Shown: positions 24,175 through 38,022, numbered from the stretch's first letter. The stretch is 64,000 nucleotides of DNA from Flaccisagitta enflata (GCA_965153355.1 OZ231126.1:38068001-38132000); one strand, 5' to 3'. Made by a program: numbers and translations. The notes: generated by a model not told the origin, from the sequence alone.

Positions 24175-25190
24175 TTAGATGCGTCCTCGCATCTCTATAA
24201 GAGGGTCTGTCCCTTGGTCGGTCTGAATGTCTGAATGTCTGAATGTCCGGAACGCGAAAATTTCAAAACGCGATTTTTAAGGTTTTCTCTTCATTTCTCT
24301 TGTCTCTTATATTTCTTTTGTCTCTTTCATCTCTTTTGTCTCTTTTGTATCTTTTGTCTCCTATATGTCTCCTTTGTCTCTTATATGTCTCTTATATCTC
24401 TTATGTCTCTTATTTCTCTTATGTAACTTAGGTCTCTTATGTTTTCTATGTCTCTTATTTCTCTTTGTCTCTTTTGTCTCCTGTATGTCTCCTATATGTC
24501 TCCTATATGTCTCTTATGTCTCTTATGTCTCCTATGTGTCTCTTTGGTCTCTTATGTCTTTTATATCTCTTATATCTCATATTTCTTATATCTCTTTAAT
24601 CTCTTATGTCTCTTATATCTCTTAGGTCTCTTATGTCTCTTATGTCTCTTATGTCTCTTCATGTCTCTTCATGTCTCTTCATGTCTCTTCATGTCTCTAT
24701 ATGTCTCTTATGTCTCCTCATGTTTCCTCATGCCTCTCCATGTCTCTCCATATCTCTCCATGTCTCTCCAAGTCCCTTCATGTCGCCGCGAGGATGAGGT
24801 GGGGGGTTGGGGAGCGTTGGGGAGGAGGAGGCGTGGGGAGGGGTGGGAAGGCGGGGGAAGGGGTGAGAGGCGTCGGGAGGTGGGGAGGCAGGGGAGGGTG
24901 GAGAGGCGTGGGGAGGTGGGGGGGAGGTGGAGAGGCGTGGGGAGGTGGGGGAGGGGTGAGGAGGTGGGGAGGGGTGGGGAGGCGGGGAGAGGGGTGGGGG
25001 GGTGGGGAGGCGGGGGGGGGGGGAGAGGCGTGGGGGGGGGAGAGGGATCAGTTTATATTTTTCTCTTTATCTCTGAATCTTTATATTTTCATATCATTAT
25101 ATCTTAATATCTATAAATCTTAATAATTTGTATGATAATATCTTACGTCGAAAGAGGACGCATCTATTGGACATCTCTTGGCCTTGTTTA
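24175..25190 (+). repeat. Family B element carrying two minisatellites
   Basis: Starts ATGCGTCCTCGCATCTCTAT and ends AGAGGACGCATC then CTTGGCCTTGTT. Inside: about 55 units of TCTCTTATG type at 24,260-24,780, then a G-rich GGGGAGGCG array at 24,790-25,050. The 222-residue plus-strand frame here is repeat translation. Confidence 0.75.
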
Positions 25191-25318
25191 ACAGTGTAGC
25201 GTCTCTATATTGCATTTACTACTTAGTAAATTACGAAAATGAAAAAAAGGCAATGGGGTTTGAAAGGGAAAGAAAATCTGGGATGAGTGGAGACTGGAGA
25301 GAGTGTGTTTAAACTCAA

Positions 25319-25989
<671 letters not shown>

Positions 25990-26140
25990 AACAGACAGGC
26001 AGAGACAAGAAACCAATGATAGACCAAATCACTGAGTTATGGTCCGGATCAAAGGTTCTTGTCCTTTACTTTTCTAGGGTTGAGTAGTAATGGTGTCTAA
26101 CTTTCATAAATGTAGAGGCAATGCTTGTGATCTCACTAAG

Positions 26141-26520
26141 AACAAGGCCGGATACACGGCTAGACAGTCGCGGACAATTGGGCAGAGGTCGTAATGCGAA
26201 AACCGCTCGCAATTTAACAAGGCCGGATACACGGCCAATAAGCAGTCGCTTGCGGGTGGGCAGGGGCAGTAATGCAAATGGGCAGGGGCAGTTTGAGGGT
26301 GGGCTGGGGCTATATTTTGGCAGGGCAGGGGCAGTAATGGTCATAAATCGCATTGCCAGCCAATTTCGCGTTGACTGGATTTTCGCGTTACCAACCAACC
26401 AACCAACCAACATACATAACAAGGGACACACCCTCTTATAGAGTAGCTTGGCAAGCGACTAAAAAAAAATGTGACCGACCGACGCGGCAAATTGTAGAGT
26501 CGCGTGTCCGCCACTAAAAA
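26141..26520 (+). repeat. Family A composite, two starts and two ends
   Basis: AACAAGGCCGGATACACGGC occurs at 26,141 and again at about 26,218, and the ends GCAAGCGACTAAAAA (about 26,450) and GTCCGCCACTAAAAA (about 26,515) follow. One element appears to sit inside another. Confidence 0.65.
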
Positions 26521-26637
26521 AGCAAAGCAATAAGTTAAGTGGGATATCAGCACTCAGCAAAGATACGGCCACATCCGTTCCCATCTACCTTGACAACTTT
26601 TCTTTATTCCTTCTGTTTCTTCTTTTCTTTTCATTTT

Positions 26638-26874
26638 TAAGAGGGTGAGTCCGTAGGAAGGTGGGAAGGTAGGTATGTTGGTCGGCTGGTTGGTAACGCG
26701 AAAATTTGGATGAAGCGAAGTTGACTGAAACTGTGATTTCTAAGCGTCACTGCCCCTGACCAGCCACATGATAGCCCCGCCTTCTCACATACTGCGCCTT
26801 CTCACCCACATTACTGCCCCTGCCAACCCGCAAGTGACTACTTGTTGGCCATGTATCCGGCCTTGTTTCATCTT
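26638..26874 (-). repeat. Family A element, reverse
   Basis: GGTCGGCTGGTTGGTAACGC, then TTACTGCCCCTGCC and GCCATGTATCCGGCCTTGTT. Confidence 0.6.
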
Positions 26875-26957
26875 TGTCTTACCTATGACCTCAGTCTGTT
26901 CGCCGCTTTTTGTCCACTTTTCCCACATCCATTTATGTTTATCTGTCTGTTCGTCTA

Positions 26958-27059
<102 letters not shown>

Positions 27060-27319
27060 CCTTTCCCCTTTCCCCGCAAGCCAGGCGTTGGAATGACATT
27101 GACAAAACTACGTTTCATGAGCTGGTCTGACAGAGACAGAGCAAAAAGATTAAGACGAAGATGAGAGCGACACTGACAAGAGGGCGAGGTGAAGTGGAAC
27201 CGCTGCTCGGTGGGATGTTAGCCGCTGAGGAGGGGAGAGTGCGAGGGAACAAAAAACAATCCCAACAAACCAACAGTCGCGTGCTACCTCCTATCTTTAC
27301 AAACACATTTCCATAATTT

Positions 27320-27637
27320 CTCAATTACATGATTACTTAAATAATTACATAATTACATGATTACATGATTACATAATTACATAATTGCATAATTACATAA
27401 TTACATTATTACATAATTACATACTATTACATAAGTACATAGTTTTATAATTAATAATTACATAATACCATAATACCATAATTACATAATAACATAATTA
27501 GATGATTACATGATTACATGATTACATAATCACATAATTACATAATATCTCAGACGGACGGACCATGAGACGAATGTACCAACCAACAGACGGACCGATA
27601 GACCACCGTTTAAAGAGTCGCGTGCGCGCGACTAAAT
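27320..27637 (+). repeat. (ATTACATA)n array joined to a family A end
   Basis: About 25 imperfect 8-9-bp units at 27,320-27,545, then GACGGACCGATAGACC and GAGTCGCGTGCGCGCGACTA. Confidence 0.8.
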
Positions 27638-27639
27638 TT

Positions 27640-28320
27640 AGGAAAACAAGAAAACGATAGAATGAGAGAACAAGGGTTTGAGAGTTTAGGGAAAGAGGGC
27701 AAATGGGGAAGCACAGAACAAGAGGACAACAGAAGTTAGAGGACAGCAGTTAGCTGAATAGGAGGCAGAGTAGGGATGCAACAAAAACAGAACAATGAGA
27801 GGAGTGAACGATTTAACAGCAAGGAGATGAAGACAAGAGAGAGGTAACACTAACAGGAATGAAGAGAGATGTTGGAATCGGTCGTTTTGTGGAGTTTAAA
27901 TGACCTCATATTGAGATAGAAGGACAGTATTTCGACTGGTAAATAGGTCAAAGGCTTTTCACTTACCCACGATACAATCATATCAAAATCATCGAACTAT
28001 GTCAATAATGAACCTCACCAAATGGGATGGGAGGCAAAAAAGCTGGTTTGGTGCCTGGGTTCCAACGATTTGTTCACTCACCGCGCAATTCAATGCTGTT
28101 AATGTCAAAAGAAAAGAAAAAGAAAAAGAGAGAGAAAAGAAAATAGAAAAGAAAGAACGGAATTAAAGAAGGAGGGAACAAGAGGGCACCTTTTTGACTT
28201 CATTTTCACTCATCACGATGCAGACTGTGCCCCGTTGAAACAATTTCGAAGGATTAGAAGCGGACGATCTGCCATCTGTCCGCGACTCATGCGAGCGAGA
28301 GAGAGGGAGGAAACTCACAG
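27640..28320. other. Intron 5 segment with no recognised feature
   Basis: Purine-rich, mostly GA-biased sequence without a clear repeat unit or coding signal. Confidence 0.4.
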
Positions 28321-28331
28321 ACGATACTCGC

Positions 28332-28335
<4 letters not shown>

Positions 28336-28419
<84 letters not shown>

Positions 28420-28431
28420 ATCTCTCTCTCG
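28336..28431 (+). repeat. (CT)n
   Basis: Dinucleotide run with a few interruptions at its end. Confidence 0.95.
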
Positions 28432-28748
28432 TTAGTTTATGACCAAGTTTTTTACCCCAGGTTGGATTTCTTTTTTTTTCTCTTTTCTTTACAGCGGCAG
28501 CGTCTGAGTTGATGTCCCAAAGAACAAAAAAGGTAATCGCGTCATTTTTAGTTTTACTGGCAGTATAGGCCGTACTTGAGAGGTTACATGAATATTTGAA
28601 ATAGGACCATCTATCGTGGTTTTGGTCCTATTCAAGCAAGATTCATTGACATTGGTAAACCATACCCTGTGAGAAAAGCTTTTAAAAGGTACAACGCAGG
28701 ACAGAAAGCTTTTGTCGCCTGTAATTCTCCTTCACCATTTCAGATCAT

Positions 28749-28906
28749 AAGTCGCGTGCAACTGATTCTACAACCCGCTTTGTCTGTCTGTCGGTCCGTC
28801 CATCCGTCCGTCTACGGGTTTATCAAACTTTGCTTTTTCTTCGTTAAAAGCCCCTTTTACATCCTTTGCCCCACTCAGTACTCACAAATGCGGCCTTGTT
28901 TTTATG
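28749..28906 (-). repeat. Family A element, short, reverse
   Basis: TAAGTCGCGTGCAACTGATT, a CCGT-type core, and GCGGCCTTGTTT at the end. Confidence 0.6.
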
Positions 28907-29737
28907 TTTGAAACAAAGCTTTAACAATTATAGAATCGTTAAAAGTAAAAAAGAAAGACAAGCCAGAGGACAGAAGACGTGTTTTTTTTTTAACGGTATA
29001 GGAACTAATCAACCGCGCGGTGGCACACATATAAATGAAGCCACGCCCTGATCATAGACAGAACCACGGGCAAGCTGACATGGAGTCGAGTAAATACCTG
29101 AAGAGAAATCAGGTTTGGAATTAGTCATGAATTAAACAAAAGGAGGGATCCGCGGGAGGAAGCCAGGACGCACCATGGGATAAGAATCTGGATGTTGTTA
29201 TAAAACCGATTATGTATAATGAATATGAGCTGATGATGTAATATGTATTTTCTCTGCAACTTAGTTTTTAATATTTGATGGCGCATCAATTCAATGGATT
29301 GCCAAATTCTAAATTTCAAATGCGTGGTGTCATGCTTATTCAACGGCTCAAGGCCCTCAATTTGGCCACTGTGTAGATGATGCTGTTCTGAGGTTATCCC
29401 TATGCTCAATCTCCTTGAAACATATTGAATATCTATGCGCTCATATTGCTGATCAACAACTGAGAAATAAAACATAATATTGAATAACACGGTGTGCAAA
29501 AAAACTCGTACTCTCCATCAAATCTACAGAATAGGCGCTTCGAGTTGGAAAATTTCTTTAAATTTTGTATTCCAAGTTAAAAATCAAGTTATTCTGTATA
29601 CTTTATCTGAGGAAAAATGATGTATGATAGACCGCAGATCGCATTTTTAGACCAACAGGAACATAAGTAGCAGGTCACAAAAGATTTCTTTAATTTCTTA
29701 ATAAACATTAATCTTTTATCTGAATTTGATCAATATA

Positions 29738-30774
29738 CAGTTAAGCTTCACTAGAAGGCATCTCAAGGGACCAGCTGATTTCATGCCTACAAGGCGGGGT
29801 GCCTTATAGCCAAGCATGTATATTTTTGCTCCACACTGAATCTAGAAGGATCACATATGCTTTACTTTTGAATAACACACAAATAGGCATAGATCGATGC
29901 TTGGAAGTAGCAACAAAAAGAATATGGATCTTACTATACCTTTTGAAATGGTCAATCATATAAGACAGCCTTGCTGTCATCATTACCCAGGCTGTCACCT
30001 GACTAACAACCCATGAGACTAGAAAAGTAACTGCAATGCATAAAAGATGTGAAAAGATTTTTACTTCACAAACTCGCAATGGTGGTTGCATTTCCTTCAT
30101 AGCAGCGATCCATCTTACACCTGTTACTATAACAAGGCCAACACCTATAAGTCGCGTGTGAGACTAACAGATTGACTTAGCATGACTTATTCTACCCTAA
30201 AATGACTTAAAATGACCTAAAGAAATAAAAGTGATAAAAAAAGTAAAATGGGGACCGACCAACCGACCGACCAACCAACCAACCAACGGACGGACAAAGT
30301 GGGGTGTAGAGTCGCGTGCACGCGACTAAAAACTAAGTGGCATTATCAATCTTATATCGGCATCGATACATCCTCTTCCCATTCATTCCACTTAGGTTTT
30401 CCCTTTTTCTTTCACTTCCTCTTCATCATCCTCCTCAGTATTCCTCTTCATCGTCATCGATATTCATCGTTATCGGTATGCCTCTTCGTCATCGCTATTG
30501 ACATTTCCGTCTTTTGACTTCTCTACCGCCTCTTGTTAATTCACCTCCCCATCCCTAAAAACACTTTTGCTCATCAGATGCCTTCAAAGCGAGCAAAATA
30601 GTCACTTAAAAACCTATTTCTTATGCGCTATAGTGAATTTTGCCTTCAAAGCGGGTGCCTTATATGCGGGGTTCATTAGCAAAGAAATAAAGAGAGAAAA
30701 GTTGGGACTTAAAAAATCTTGCCTTGAAGCGAGGGATGCCTTATTAGCGGGTGCGCTCTAGTGAAGCTTAACTG
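29738..30774. mobile_element. Pogo/Tigger-like MITE (family G copy 1), nested
   Basis: CAGTTAAGCTTCACTAGAAG at the left and CTCTAGTGAAGCTTAACTG at the right, with TA on each side. The terminal GCGGGTGCGCTCTAGTGAAG style resembles pogo-type elements, an inference from end sequence only. It holds a family A element at 30,131-30,332 and no transposase frame. Confidence 0.82.
30131..30332 (+). repeat. Family A element, complete, innermost of three nested elements
   Basis: AACAAGGCCAACACCTATAA to GTCGCGTGCACGCGACTAAA, with a GACC/AACC core. Its interior matches the inverted copy at 8,300-8,541. Confidence 0.85.
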
Positions 30775-31113
30775 TATCATTTTTGTTGACTGAAACCAAT
30801 CCTAGTTGATCATACCATTACCCCTTGATGCATGTCTTCTAAAAAAAATCTATCTAGGGGTCAATGAAGTTGCAAAATCCTGCAGTTTTGAATAAACCTT
30901 TTTTTTTGCAAATAAAATTGCGTCAAAATCTGGATTTCTTTTTTTTCTTAAATGCATGGCATGGCCATGTTTGAAAATTGTTTCAGCTGTTCTTTATTTC
31001 TACTTTTAGTATGACCAACTGAGATACTCTGGTTCAAATTTCAGCTCATAACTCCTCTAACAAGTATGGTTTTCAAGCAATAGACTGAGTACGAAATTTT
31101 TTGCACACCCTGT

Positions 31114-31776
31114 TATTATTCAACTTTGCATAAATTGTTTGGATACAACTGAAGAAAAAGCACTACTGGTTTTCAACACATTCATGGTCCACCAACTTGC
31201 ATGACTGATAAGCATACAACTATCAAGTCTAGCTAAAGCAGATACATAATCGACCCGTTTCGATTTTATGAAATTCATCCCACGCTCAGAGACTCGTCTT
31301 AATTTAGTATGATTTGAAGGGCCAGGACGGTTTGGTGATTAAGTGAACTTCATTCAAAGCCACCAAAGCAAAATAAACCAAAAAAAGAGATCCCTCGACG
31401 CAACGTGAATTCAAAGCGGACGCCAACGTTAGACTGCCAGCGGCCTCCAATTGGTAATGCGCAGTTTAAAGCGGGTGGTATGCAACGCGGTGCGAAATTA
31501 ACATGTTTTTAAGTTTCACTTTCACAGAATAAAAAGAGAAATAGAACGTTTGGGTAGATCATGCATGTATTTACGAACGAACGAGCAAAAAGCCTAAGTA
31601 ATTCATAAAAGGATGGACGCTGCCACAGATGGATGTAATGGTTGGGCCGGTGAATGGACAGACCGAGTTGGACATGGACAGGTTGATTGATGAACAGAAG
31701 TACAAACAAATGATGGAGAAGAGAAGGCTGGAAAGGAATGACAGCTAGGAATGAAACAACTAGGTCTATGCACGGA
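31114..31776. other. Intron 5 segment with no recognised feature
   Basis: Contains a stretch near 31,320-31,480 that echoes family G wording (CAAAGCGGACGCC, AAAGCGGGTGG) but has no clean ends. Nothing else is recognised. Confidence 0.4.
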
Positions 31777-32067
31777 AACAAGGCTTACACAAATAGGTCG
31801 CTTGCGCATTATCAGCAAATAAAACAAACTTTATTGACGTGGCTCAAATGACTTAATGACTTACCAATGATAAGTCATCAATGTTGTCAAATTCTCAGAC
31901 TTCAATGTCCCCAAAAAAGAGAAAGCATCCAAAATGACCTTGTTGGCATGAGAATGACAATATTGTACAAGAAATGAATATTCAGCAGTCAAATTTACCG
32001 ATCAATGGTAGGACCTACCGACAGACCAACAAAGAGTTTCATAGATTCGCATGCACGCGACTAAAAA
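31777..32067 (+). repeat. Family A element, long form
   Basis: AACAAGGCTTACACAAATAG start and GATTCGCATGCACGCGACTA end, with a short GACC core. Confidence 0.7.
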
Positions 32068-32444
32068 GGGAAGAGAGACGAGAGGGAGGGAGAAAGAGCG
32101 TGAAAAGTAAAGATGGGAAAGTAAAGATGAGAAAGATGGTTGAGAGCGCGGTTAAGTGATTGATGGTCGATCTCGTTAGTCACCACTCTCTCACCACTCA
32201 AAACCAAAAGACGACAACGACAACAGAAATAAGTGCCACGACGTCGTTTAGACTGGAGACGCTTAATATGGAAGAACGACGATGACGACGATGAGAACGG
32301 AAGACCACGACGATGACGATGATGACGAAACATAACGAATAGAGGATGACAAAAGATGAAGACAACAACGTGGTCGACAAGATGGGAGAGAAGAAAAGAA
32401 GACAAGAAGACAAGAAGGGAGAGATAGGGAGTCGGTTTATAATC

Positions 32445-32604
32445 AACAAGGCCGGATACACGGCAGGACAGTCGCGGACGGTTGGGCAGGAGAAGTAATG
32501 CAAAAAAACACTCGGTATTCAGAAATGTGACGGACGGACGGACCGACGGACGGACCGACCGATCGACACGGCAAGGTGTAGAGTCGTGTGTCCGCGACTA
32601 AAAA
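32445..32604 (+). repeat. Family A element, complete 160-bp form
   Basis: AACAAGGCCGGATACACGGC; GACGGACGGACCGACGG core; GTAGAGTCGTGTGTCCGCGA then CTAAAAA. This is a good compact reference copy. Confidence 0.85.
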
Positions 32605-32796
32605 CGACAACCACGTCAATATTGAATGGAAATTGACGACTATAAAGTCAATCGATTTATCGTCAAATTAACGGCGTGAGAGAGAAAGACACGCACACAC
32701 ATGTAACTTTAAGACGCTAAATACAAACGCCGCTGATGTTTTACAGTGAAGGAAGCTCAAGGAAGATACATGCCAGGGAAAAGTTGGTTGTTTTTT

Positions 32797-33020
32797 ATTT
32801 TTGTTTTTATTTTTATTTTTATTTTTATTTTTATTTTTATTTTTATTTTTATTTTTATTTTTATTTTTATTTTTATTTTTATTTTTATTTTTGTTTTTGT
32901 TTTTGTTTTTGTTTTTGTTTTTGTTTTTGTTACTGTCATTGTTTTTGTTTTTGTTTTTGTTTTTTGTTTTTTTGTTTGTTTTTTTGGTTTTTGTTTTTGG
33001 TTTTGGTTTTTGTTTTGGTT
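32797..33020 (+). repeat. (TTTTTA)n then (TTTTTG)n hexanucleotide array
   Basis: The unit switches from TTTTTA to TTTTTG at about 32,890. Phe/Tyr/Leu and Lys/Ile frames here are repeat translations. Confidence 0.95.
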
Positions 33021-33730
33021 GTAAGCTTGATTATCGGGCGGCAATACAATTCGGATTGTAACTAAATGTAGCCTTATCTATACATATCGACAATCGATAA
33101 TCATAGCTGCGAATTACATAAAGAGAGTAAACATAGAAATGAAAAAAACACGAGTCATAACGAGCATCTGTGAAGCGATTTTTTTTCTTTCTAATGTGAG
33201 CGCAAGTGAAAAGAGAGGGGGAAGAAATTTCAAAGGAGCCACAAGCCGCAATCCAACTTAGAGCTAGACGTAATTTCTGCTGAAATAAGATATTAAATAC
33301 CCACTCACGTTACTCAGGGAATATAATTACATCTAGGCTTGCAGGAAAGACACAATTATGGTGCTGGGAATCTTTCTGTCCCTCATCTATCTGTTGGTTT
33401 CTATTTCAGAATTCTTTACGGTAGATTCCGTCTGGAATTGAGACAACGGGGGCAAGCATCTTAAAAGAAGGGTCTGTCCGACGGTCTAACCACCCGTCCG
33501 TCTATTCATCATTCGACCATCCATCCGTGCAGTTGAAAATTTAGTGGATTAACCATCGATGTTTCTTCCTTTATCTTCGTGTAGTGTTTCCAGTCTATTT
33601 TGACCTATTGTTGGTCTCTCTGTTTTTTTATCATCCGTCCCTCTCTTTCCTGTCCTTCCGTCTTTCTCTCTATGCCACTTGTCACTCACTACCTTTGGCT
33701 CAAATCAAGGGTGTATGTCTGCGTGTCTGT

Positions 33731-33833
<103 letters not shown>

Positions 33834-33975
33834 CCATTTTCCCATGTATGGGGCGTCAACGTGGGATTGGCCTTGGCAATTATGGCGGTTTAATTTTCTT
33901 TTCCCCGCCTTGACGATGGCAAGGAAACCTCTCCCATTCTCATTGATATGGTGACTTTTAGCAAGCTGACGATAA

Positions 33976-34406
<431 letters not shown>

Positions 34407-34666
34407 ATAAAAGATACAAGACAGAAAACATAAAATGAGACGACAGAAGCGAGTAGCAAAAATAGTCGGTACAGTTAATCGTCGTTTCTTTCCGGCTTCT
34501 CGTCCGTAATTCGCGACGTGTGTGATCACGAGTCGAAGGGGAAAAAAAAGAACTCTGGTTTCACAATTGCGCCTCTGTCTGCCTGTCTCGAGCTTCTCAG
34601 TTCTGATACGACCTTCGTTAGTCTATCGGGACGTCCGTCCGTCATTCTTTCCGACCGGCAGAGTTA

Positions 34667-35268
34667 CTACCTAGAACATAAGTCTTCGTTCACCTATAAA
34701 CAGCAATAACTACAATTTGGTTAAAGATAAATAAAAAAAAATTAGTGAAATTCAGAAACGGCTTCAAAAAATCTTTCATTTGAGTCCAATCCCATCCTGG
34801 TAGCTCAAAGCGTTTAGAAATGAGAGCAGTTTGAAGATTGATTGTCACTTTTGAAAATTGAGAAATAAATAGAGCAGTTTTTTTGTGCCATCTATCACAC
34901 CATACACTTGCTTGTCTAGAGATAAAATATTTGACTGAACAAACGCCAGAGGCTGAAAAAAGTTATAGGGCTACTAACTTGATTCCCCAACACTGATTAC
35001 CCCAAAAAATTTCTGGATCATAAAGACATGAAGGACAATCTATGACTCTGTAAGGACTGACATGAAATTGCACAAAATGTTAGGTGATAAGGTCTGGCAG
35101 AAGTTCCCTTAGAAGCTTTTCAAATCATTACAGTGGTCCATAGAAGCAGGTGTTTCCACGGTAGGAAGTTAGATGAAGTATTTAAACCATAATATGAATT
35201 GATTTATCATTATTTTATGATTGAATGAGTTTTTGGTCCAAGTGAACGAAGACTTATGTTCTAGGTAG
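34667..35268. mobile_element. 602-bp MITE with 27-bp perfect TIRs and TA duplication
   Basis: The left end CTACCTAGAACATAAGTCTT continues CGTTCAC and is repeated exactly inverted at 35,242-35,268, with TA on both sides. The interior is AT-rich and non-coding. TA duplication points to the Tc1/mariner superfamily; the transposase source is unknown. Confidence 0.85.
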
Positions 35269-35902
35269 TAGCCTGAATTTCCGATCTTGTATGGGCTCGA
35301 CATGTCGACAAAACAGCTCATTGTTTGTTTGTCTGTTTGTAAATGTAGCCTGATAAATCTACTGATCCTCAAGTGCCCCAAATTTCACAGCTGCCCCAAT
35401 TGTCTGTAAGAGCCGAGGGCACCGGCAATCACACAGAAATTTAGCTTGACGTTAGCAGACGAGGGCAATCATCTGGAAAAAATAAGGCATGACAGAGCGC
35501 TGGATCACATGAGGAAACAATTGACAGACTGACAGTGACTGACAACGATAAAACATTATATCAGCTAGCTTGTAAGTAGTATCGCTGCTATTTCTCTTTC
35601 GCTGTCTTTGTCTGCTCTCCAACAATGAGTAATTAAGGACACAATTAGGTAGCTTCTTGCTAGAATTGTTGCCCTTTTTCTTTTTCTTTTCTTTTTTTTT
35701 TTTCTTCTTTGCTCTCTTTTTCTCCACTTCAAGGGAGAGAGTTTTACTCTTGCTTCGTATGCGGCCCTTTATTCTTTGTTCCCCCATTAGACAAATTGAC
35801 TGAATTTTGAATCCTAATGCGTCATTATGGAGTAGGTTTGCGCAGAACAACTGCCGCAGTCGCTCTTGTATAATTACTACCTTTTGTCACCTTTCTAAAT
35901 TC

Positions 35903-36012
35903 GCAGTTTTGCGACTCTTTGATAAGAGGCTTTGTCCGTTCATCCTTTGGTCCGTTGATTGTACGCCCCTGCCCACCCATCAGCGACGATATTGTAACCT
36001 CGTTGTACTTGT
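35903..36012 (-). repeat. Family A fragment, reverse
   Basis: TTTGCGACTCTTTGATAAGAG, TTTGTCCGTTCATCC and CGCCCCTGCCCACCC. The GGCCTTGTT end is missing. Confidence 0.5.
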
Positions 36013-36044
36013 TCGTTGAAGCTAAAGATAAGAAACAAAGAAAC

Positions 36045-36298
36045 CAAAAAACTAAGAAGCAAAGAAACAAAGAAACAAAGAAACAAGGAAACAATGAAAC
36101 AATGGAACAAAGAAACAAAGAAAGAAAAAAGCAAGAAAGAAGGGAAAGAATTCGAATGACATATTAACAAAAATAAAGTTGACAGAAAATAAAAGTATAT
36201 GGAGAAAAAAAAGCAGAGTAGATTGGAGTAAACAAACAGGAAATGAGCAAACGTAAAGTAAACACACTCGAAAACACATGGAAACTTGGAAAGTTATG

Positions 36299-36360
<62 letters not shown>

Positions 36361-36515
36361 GAAACAGAGACGGACAGAAAAACAGAAAGGAAAATAATTA
36401 GACAGAGAGGAAAAACAGATCTGACAAACAGACACAGACAGTCAGACAGAGAGACAGACGGAAAAACAGAAAGACAGATAGATAAATAGACAGGTAGACA
36501 TACAGGCAGAAAGAC
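36045..36515 (+). repeat. (AAAGAAAC)n and (GA)n/(CAGA)n tracts
   Basis: AAACAAAG units at 36,045-36,125, a GA run at 36,303-36,348, and scattered GACA/CAGA units to 36,515. Confidence 0.85.
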
Positions 36516-36973
36516 AGACTACAGAAAAATAGAAAGTTAGACGAACTGACACTTAATAACATTGAAATCAGAGAGACAGAAGCGCACCCAGGAGACTCAG
36601 GTTAAAGAAAAACAAGAATAAAAGACAAGAAACAAAAAGCGAGAGCTAAAGGAAAAAAACGGAAAAAAACATTACCGGAGTCTTTCGCGACATTGGTTCA
36701 AAAGAGGGAGCATTAGTCAGTAACGCCTTCTTTCGGTCGCCACCCAACGGCAACTACATAAAAACGCGTAGTTCTTTTGTTTTGCGCGCCCCGTCAAATG
36801 TTTTTTTCGAAGACATAATGAAGACTTTGTTTACACCTCGTTTATCATCGGGAGCCTTGTTTTCTTTGCTCCTTTTATTTTCTTCCTTTGACTTTCTCCT
36901 TCCCCTCTATTCTCTAAAACTAGGTTTCTCCACTCTTTTTCTGTCGGTCCGTGGGTCTGTCCATCGGTCGGTC

Positions 36974-37553
36974 GGCAAAGGGCCGATGTCCTGTAAAACA
37001 CAGGGGGGAATTTTCAGACGTTCGTCTGTCCTTCTATCCATCCATCTATCTGTCCGTCCATCCTTCCCTCCTTCCGTCCGTGCCTCCCTTGACCATCCAG
37101 GCCTCAAATTGGCCCTCCCAGGCCTCAATTTAATCCTACAGGCCTCAAATCAGCCCTCCAGGCCTCAAGTCAGCCCTCCATGCCTCAAATCAGACCTTCA
37201 GGTTTCAAAACAGCCCCCCCCCCGTGCCTCAAATCTTCCCCACAGACGTCAAATCTGCCCTCCTGACCTTCAATCAGCCATACAAGCTTCAAATCAACTC
37301 TCTGTGCCTAAAAATTGCCCTGTAGACCTAAAATTTGCTCTCCAAGCCTAGATTATATGCCTTCGGTCAATTAAGGCCTGAAATTTGCCCTTTCAGGACG
37401 TCTGGAAACTCATCACTGTGTTCTATAGGATATCGGCCCTTTGGAGCCGCTGCCCTGCTCTCACTCCACTCCTTCACTGGATCAATCCAAGCAGGGCATT
37501 TGGTACCGCTGACCATGTGCGATCCTTGGATGACTAGTTACTTTTTTAAAAAG
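36974..37553. repeat. Family D element with a diverged 20-bp array
   Basis: Left GGGCCGATGTCCTGTAAAAC; about 14 units like CTCCAGGCCTCAAATCAGCC at 37,090-37,350; right TCTATAGGATATCGGCCC; then the outer module GGGCATTTGGTACCGCTGAC ... GATCCTTGGATGACTAGTTA. Confidence 0.7.
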
Positions 37554-37668
37554 TTTTTGCGGTCTTAGGCCTCACTGCTTCTGCCCATATATGCTCTGGT
37601 GACCTCATATACGGCCCCTGTCCATCCGCACGCGACTGGGGGCGACTGGGGGCCTTGTTCGTTTTTGA

Positions 37669-37940
37669 ATGCGTCCTCGCATCTCTATATTAGGCTCTGT
37701 CCGTCGGTTGGTCGGGTAACGCATTCATTTGAAACATCAAATTCATGCCTTTTTTCAACAGAAAAGTGGTCCTGACCTAGTAAAACTAAAAGAAGTATAC
37801 ATCTACTCATTTATTCAATAAATCATTTATTCATTCATAAATGACATTCATTCAAAAAAAACATTCATTCATAAAAACATTCATTCATAAAAAACATTCA
37901 TTCAAAGAGGACGCATCGTTGGCCTACTTGGCCTTGTTAT
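37669..37940 (+). repeat. Family B element
   Basis: ATGCGTCCTCGCATCTCTAT to AAGAGGACGCATCG then TTGGCCTTGTT, with an (ATTCATAAAAAAC)-like array inside. Confidence 0.7.
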
Positions 37941-38017
37941 TTTTTTCCCAGATCCGTTTATTTTTTCTTTCTTACTTTTCTTTTTCTTTGTCCCTGTTTC
38001 CTCCCACATTTTCCTTT

Positions 38018-38022
<5 letters not shown>

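Larger units (their letters stand above)
29487..31113. mobile_element. Tc1/mariner-like MITE (family H copy 1), host of nested insertions
   Basis: The ends ACACGGTGTGCAAAAAAA and TTTTTTGCACACCCTGT are inverted and flanked by TA on both sides. The body matches the copy at 56,620-57,206 (for example TTTTTAGACCAACA near the left and CTGAGATACTCTGGTTCAAA near the right). A family G element sits inside it. Removing that element and one TA leaves 588 bp, against 587 bp for the intact copy. Confidence 0.88.

Noticed and set aside
24439-25107. 222-residue plus-strand frame
   Set aside because: It spans a TCTCTTATG minisatellite and a G-rich array and has no non-repetitive core.
36782-37351. 189-residue plus-strand frame
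   Set aside because: Its second half is the family D 20-bp array and the first half shows no domain.
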